This document shows positions 61,301 to 64,000 of a stretch of DNA of 64,000 nt, piece after piece. Position 1 is the first letter of the stretch; each line of letters begins with the position of its first letter. A program made the translations under genes and the position numbers. The notes beneath the pieces are model-generated. The model had not been told where the DNA came from, made no database searches, and saw only the letters and a list, made by a program, of their open reading frames with translations. Source of the stretch: Heligmosomoides polygyrus polygyrus (lineage: Eukaryota > Nematoda > Chromadorea > Rhabditida > Heligmosomidae); the NCBI GenBank assembly GCA_947396885.1, contig OX377206.1:51319631-51383630 (forward strand), in the 5' to 3' direction.

Positions 61301-61440
61301 ACACCATGTGATGTGACATGGGTCTTCGTAGGCCGGCCTGTCACAAGGGCCTGTCGCCTGCATTCGAATGTCCGTGATTAGCTTAGCTCGCAGAGCGAGC
61401 AGTTTCCAGTGGCACCACGTGGAGTAACGGACATCGCCAC
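58282..61440 (-). mobile_element. Near full-length RTE family 3 LINE
   Basis: 3159 bp from GTGGCGATGTCCGTT at the 5' end to a (GAA)n tail, bracketed by an 18-bp target duplication. One long frame of about 1000 codons (61363 to 58316) is broken by two in-frame stops: TAG at 60098-60100 (after RTADNW) and TGA at 58703-58705 (in a Trp codon after MYGAEC). All key motifs remain. Endonuclease: FCAVQETRW, SAYAPQTGSS, IIVAGDLNGHVG, IDFVLVKDRD, APQHRPL. RT: FLDLEKAFNRVP, GVHQGSALSPLLFVVVMDAI, LLYADDVMLA. C-terminus: RLRWYGHVLRGKEDSVRKIG and KRPRGRPKQRWSDTL. The element would nick DNA and copy its RNA into the cut; this copy is two nonsense changes from an open frame. Confidence 0.93.
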
Positions 61441-61458
61441 CTGCGCCCCTTAATTCAC

Positions 61459-61539
61459 GCCCCCTATGATTTTATGACTAATCCTCCCTCCTATTTTATG
61501 ACTCATCGCTTAGCGGATTGTTCGTCTTTGCGGAATAAG
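61459..61539. other. Short unassigned spacer
   Basis: Contains an imperfect duplication of TTTTATGACT with CTCCCTCCTA between. No gene. Confidence 0.4.
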
Positions 61540-61842
61540 CTGAACACGGGCACTTGATTGCACGCGACATGCCCTTGTGACAGGCCGGCGTACGAACACG
61601 CATGTCACATCACATGGTGTATGGTGGTTCATGTTTCTCAAGATTCTGCTACGGCGTCCGCGAGAGCTAACATGCACCCACAAAATCCGACGACGTTAAC
61701 GAGGTGATATTGCGAGTTGGTAGAAGCACTGGAGCGTTAAGTGCTGATTTCTATGCGGTGCAGGAGACGAGGCTACAAGGCCCTTCTATGTGGAAGCCCA
61801 GGACCACCAGTTGTATCGGAGTAATCGTCTCTGAACGTTTCT
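61540..61842 (+). pseudogene. RTE family 3 fragment, 5' end only, plus strand
   Basis: Matches the 5' part of the family 3 element: CACATCACATGGTGTATG, GCTACGGCGTCCGCG, and codons for an LVEAL/AVQETR stretch. It is heavily decayed and lacks about half of the endonuclease. It is head to head with the full-length copy and is cut off where RTE family 1 begins. Confidence 0.7.
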
Positions 61843-61850
61843 AAGCGTGG

Positions 61851-63235
61851 AGATGTCGGAATGCAAGGTTCCATCTCAGTGGAAGACCAACAAGACCGTC
61901 TTGCTGTACAACAAGGGAGACGTGCACGACATTGGCACTTATAGCCCGATCTGCCTGCTGTCCGTAGTCTACAAGCTGTTCACTCGTGTCATCCTCAATA
62001 GGATCAGCAGAACGCTGGACGAAGAACAGCCATGCGAGCAAGCAGGATTTCGGAGAGAATTCAGCACGATCGAGCACATACACAGCATTACGAAGCTCAT
62101 CGAAGTATCACGAGAGCACAAGCTGCCGCTATGCCTTCGTTCATCGACCTAAAGAAGGCATTCGACTCCGTTGAGACTGGAGCGGTCTTCGAAGCCCTGC
62201 TCACTCAAGGCATTCCTACTCAGTACACCAGAGTCCTTCGAGAGCTATGCAGTGGATTCACGACCAGGATCTCTCCATTCTACAACGACGTCGTCATCGA
62301 CGTGAAGAGAGGGGTTCGGCAAGGGATACCATATCTCCGAAGCTCTTCAGCGCCACCCTTGAAAACGTCATGCGCGACCTAGAATGGGAAGACGCGGGAA
62401 TGAAGGTGGACAGCCGGCAGCTGCACCATTTGCGCTTCGATGACAACATCGTGCTCATAACACCGAGCATCAGCCAGGCGGAGCGAATGCTGGCCGACTT
62501 CGATCGTGTATATGGGAACGTTGGTCTGCAGCTGAATCTTGCGAAGAGTTTACAAATTTCTGATGCCCCATTCTCATTCAACGGAACGAACATCTTCGAA
62601 TGCTCCAGATATGTGTATCTGGGTCGCCAAATCCCAACGACGCCAACGACCTAGCACCAGAGCTGAGCAGAAGGAAACGAGCGGCTTGGGGAGCTTTCAA
62701 GAGCGTCGAAGAAGTCGTGAAGAAGACAAAGAACGTCCGATTCCGTGCCCACCTATCCTACTCCACTGTTCTTCCTGCTCCAACGTAAACCTCCGAAGAT
62801 GAACTCGCGATCAGCGTCGCGGAGCGTTGAATCGACAGGACGATGCTCGGAGTGACACGACTCACGCAAGTGAGAGAAGGCTTCCGGAGTTCCGAGCTTC
62901 GCCGACGTTCGATGTTCAGAGACGCTGTCGCATGGGCCAATTCGTCGAAAATGAGGTGGGCCGGCCACGTAATGCGATTCGCAGAACCCGCTGGACCAGA
63001 GCCATCACCGACTGGATTTCGCGGGATGTCAAAAGAACACCAGGACGCCCACCAACGCGTTGGTCGAACTTCTTCGTGAAAGCTTGGAACGGCCAACATG
63101 ACGCTCTTCGTGTCCCTCGAGCGAGGAGGGTTCATTCGACCACTCTGGCACGCGACAGGGACGAATGGAGACACTGCTGACGCCCGCTCGAGCAAGTCGA
63201 TGATCAACGGGACTACAGGCGACAGGCGACAGGTG
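61851..63235 (+). mobile_element. RTE family 1 LINE, 5' truncated, plus strand
   Basis: Starts within the RT fingers (MSECKVPSQWKTNKTVLLYN, then TYSPICLLSVVYKLFTRVIL). It continues through QPCEQAGFRREFSTIEHIHS, an FDSVET region, GVRQG and an active site mutated to FDDN (LRFDDNIVLI). It then runs through LSRRKRAAWGAFKSVEEVV to [14 protein letters not shown] and DRDEWRHC. Frames are broken near 62155, 62325 and 62640. It ends in a short GACAGGCGACAGG repeat and a GTGTGTGT stretch. Non-functional. The opposite-strand copy at 55612-57990 holds the complementary, missing half. Confidence 0.82.
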
Positions 63236-63329
63236 ATAGTCTCATGCTATATATAAATAAGTGTGTGTGTGCGCGTGCATCTTTCCGTCCAACACAACTG
63301 GAGTGGGGGCACGGCGTATTGGCGATGCT

Positions 63330-63680
63330 CATCGATTGATGGCGATCGAAGGCGGCCCAAAACTTCAGCCCTGGAAGTAATCGAGGTCACTGAACCCGAA
63401 TATGAAGTTCGATTTTGAAGCCTCGATCGCCATCAATCGGTATTTATCAAATTATCGATTTTTTGTGGATCTCACTCAAGTGGCCCGAAACTTCAGCCCG
63501 GGTGGTAGTCGACGTCGCTAAACACGAATCTGAAGTTCGCTTTTTTGAAGCTTCAGTCTCCATCAATCGATTTTGATCAAATAATCGATTTTTTGCAGAT
63601 CTCTTTCAAACTTCAGCCCTGGTTTGAGGTCGCTGAAGGGTAGCCGATGCATTTTTTTGCATTTATATTCTCCATAAGCA
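63330..63680 (+). repeat. Tandem 135-bp repeat, dispersed family
   Basis: Two full and one partial unit. Landmarks AACTTCAGCCC, GAATNTGAAGTTCG, CCATCAATCG and ATCGATTTTTTG recur at about 63350, 63485 and 63600. The right end (GATGCATTTTTTTGCATTTATA) matches the inverted copy at 57991-58263. Confidence 0.72.
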
Positions 63681-64000
63681 TTTAATATCCTCGCCAGGTT
63701 ATAATGAAATGATGATCCTCTCAGCATTCAAAAATGTGGATGCTATGTTTTTCCGAGTAATATCTCTAGAATAGCAACCTCTCCTTATGACCCTTTTTAA
63801 CTTGCCCCACTCGACGTAGTTAAAGTATTCTTCCTGCAGAAACCATGACATAGATAGCAGCTGCAATTGGCGATGATATATTAATACTACGGCGAACCCG
63901 TTGAGAAGCTACCAGTGTGGCCGACAGCACTTTGTCTCATCACGGCGATCTATTTGATATGACATTTGTCTAGTTTGACTCCATGTGCATCATTCTATAT
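63681..64000. other. No recognisable feature
   Basis: Last 320 bases: no gene or repeat identified. Confidence 0.4.

Overview
The window reads as a eukaryotic, repeat-dominated intergenic region, most likely from a nematode. The pointers are compact introns with TTTCAG-type acceptors in the transposase gene, histone H3/H4 fragments with nematode-like spacing, and abundant RTE, BEL/Pao, Ty3/gypsy and CR1/jockey-like retroelements. A strongylid such as a hookworm is my guess from the abundance of RTE-clade LINEs; it is an inference, not a sequence match. I found no intact host gene. Almost everything I can identify is a transposable element or its debris, plus a few candidate exons and tRNA-like segments.

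Left part (1-6.7 kb): GC-rich DNA and a 200-base gap, a gap-adjacent foldback repeat, a GGCC-ended foldback element, diverged duplications, a decayed BEL/Pao retrotransposon, and a dispersed repeat whose second copy at 36 kb adjoins a Penelope-like endonuclease. From 6.4 to 21.5 kb lies a four-level nest. A minus-strand CR1/jockey-like remnant is split by a minus-strand RTE element (family 2, 6739-21054). That RTE is split by an 11.9 kb hAT DNA transposon (6955-18851, target duplication GTCCATAC). The hAT itself holds a 3.9 kb Ty3/gypsy element (11645-15557, TSD AAGC, LTRs identical by eye). The hAT carries its own BED-finger transposase gene (15651-18309) and a 4.7 kb left segment with broken H3 and H4 fragments.

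Middle part (21.5-46 kb): a second, plus-strand CR1/jockey-like remnant is split by a second Ty3/gypsy element (23076-34228, TSD TGGA). That gypsy holds an RTE family 2 copy (23793-25705), a 2-copy minisatellite, tRNA-like segments and AT-rich filler, with its RNase H and integrase region at 31.2-32.9 kb. Downstream come Penelope-like endonuclease remains, a candidate two-exon small gene, an inverted pair of a dispersed repeat with a tRNA-like A box, a 5'-truncated RTE family 1 copy, and several non-autonomous DNA elements (hAT-type, TA-target type, GGCC-ended type).

Right part (46-64 kb): an RTE family 3 copy with a perfect 15-bp target duplication, itself split by a CR1/jockey-like LINE; a long-TIR element of unknown class; then a mirror-like block of RTE family 1 and 3 copies in opposing orientations. 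One of these, 58282-61440, is nearly full length and broken by only two in-frame stops that I can see.

A theme that ordinary annotation misses is a set of very short-spacer, perfect or near-perfect inverted duplications (arms of 18-61 bases, spacers of 4-20) inside or at the edges of these elements. In at least one case, comparison with a sister copy shows that the original sequence was replaced by a reverse-complement copy of its neighbour, which is the signature of template switching (or of chimeric reads).
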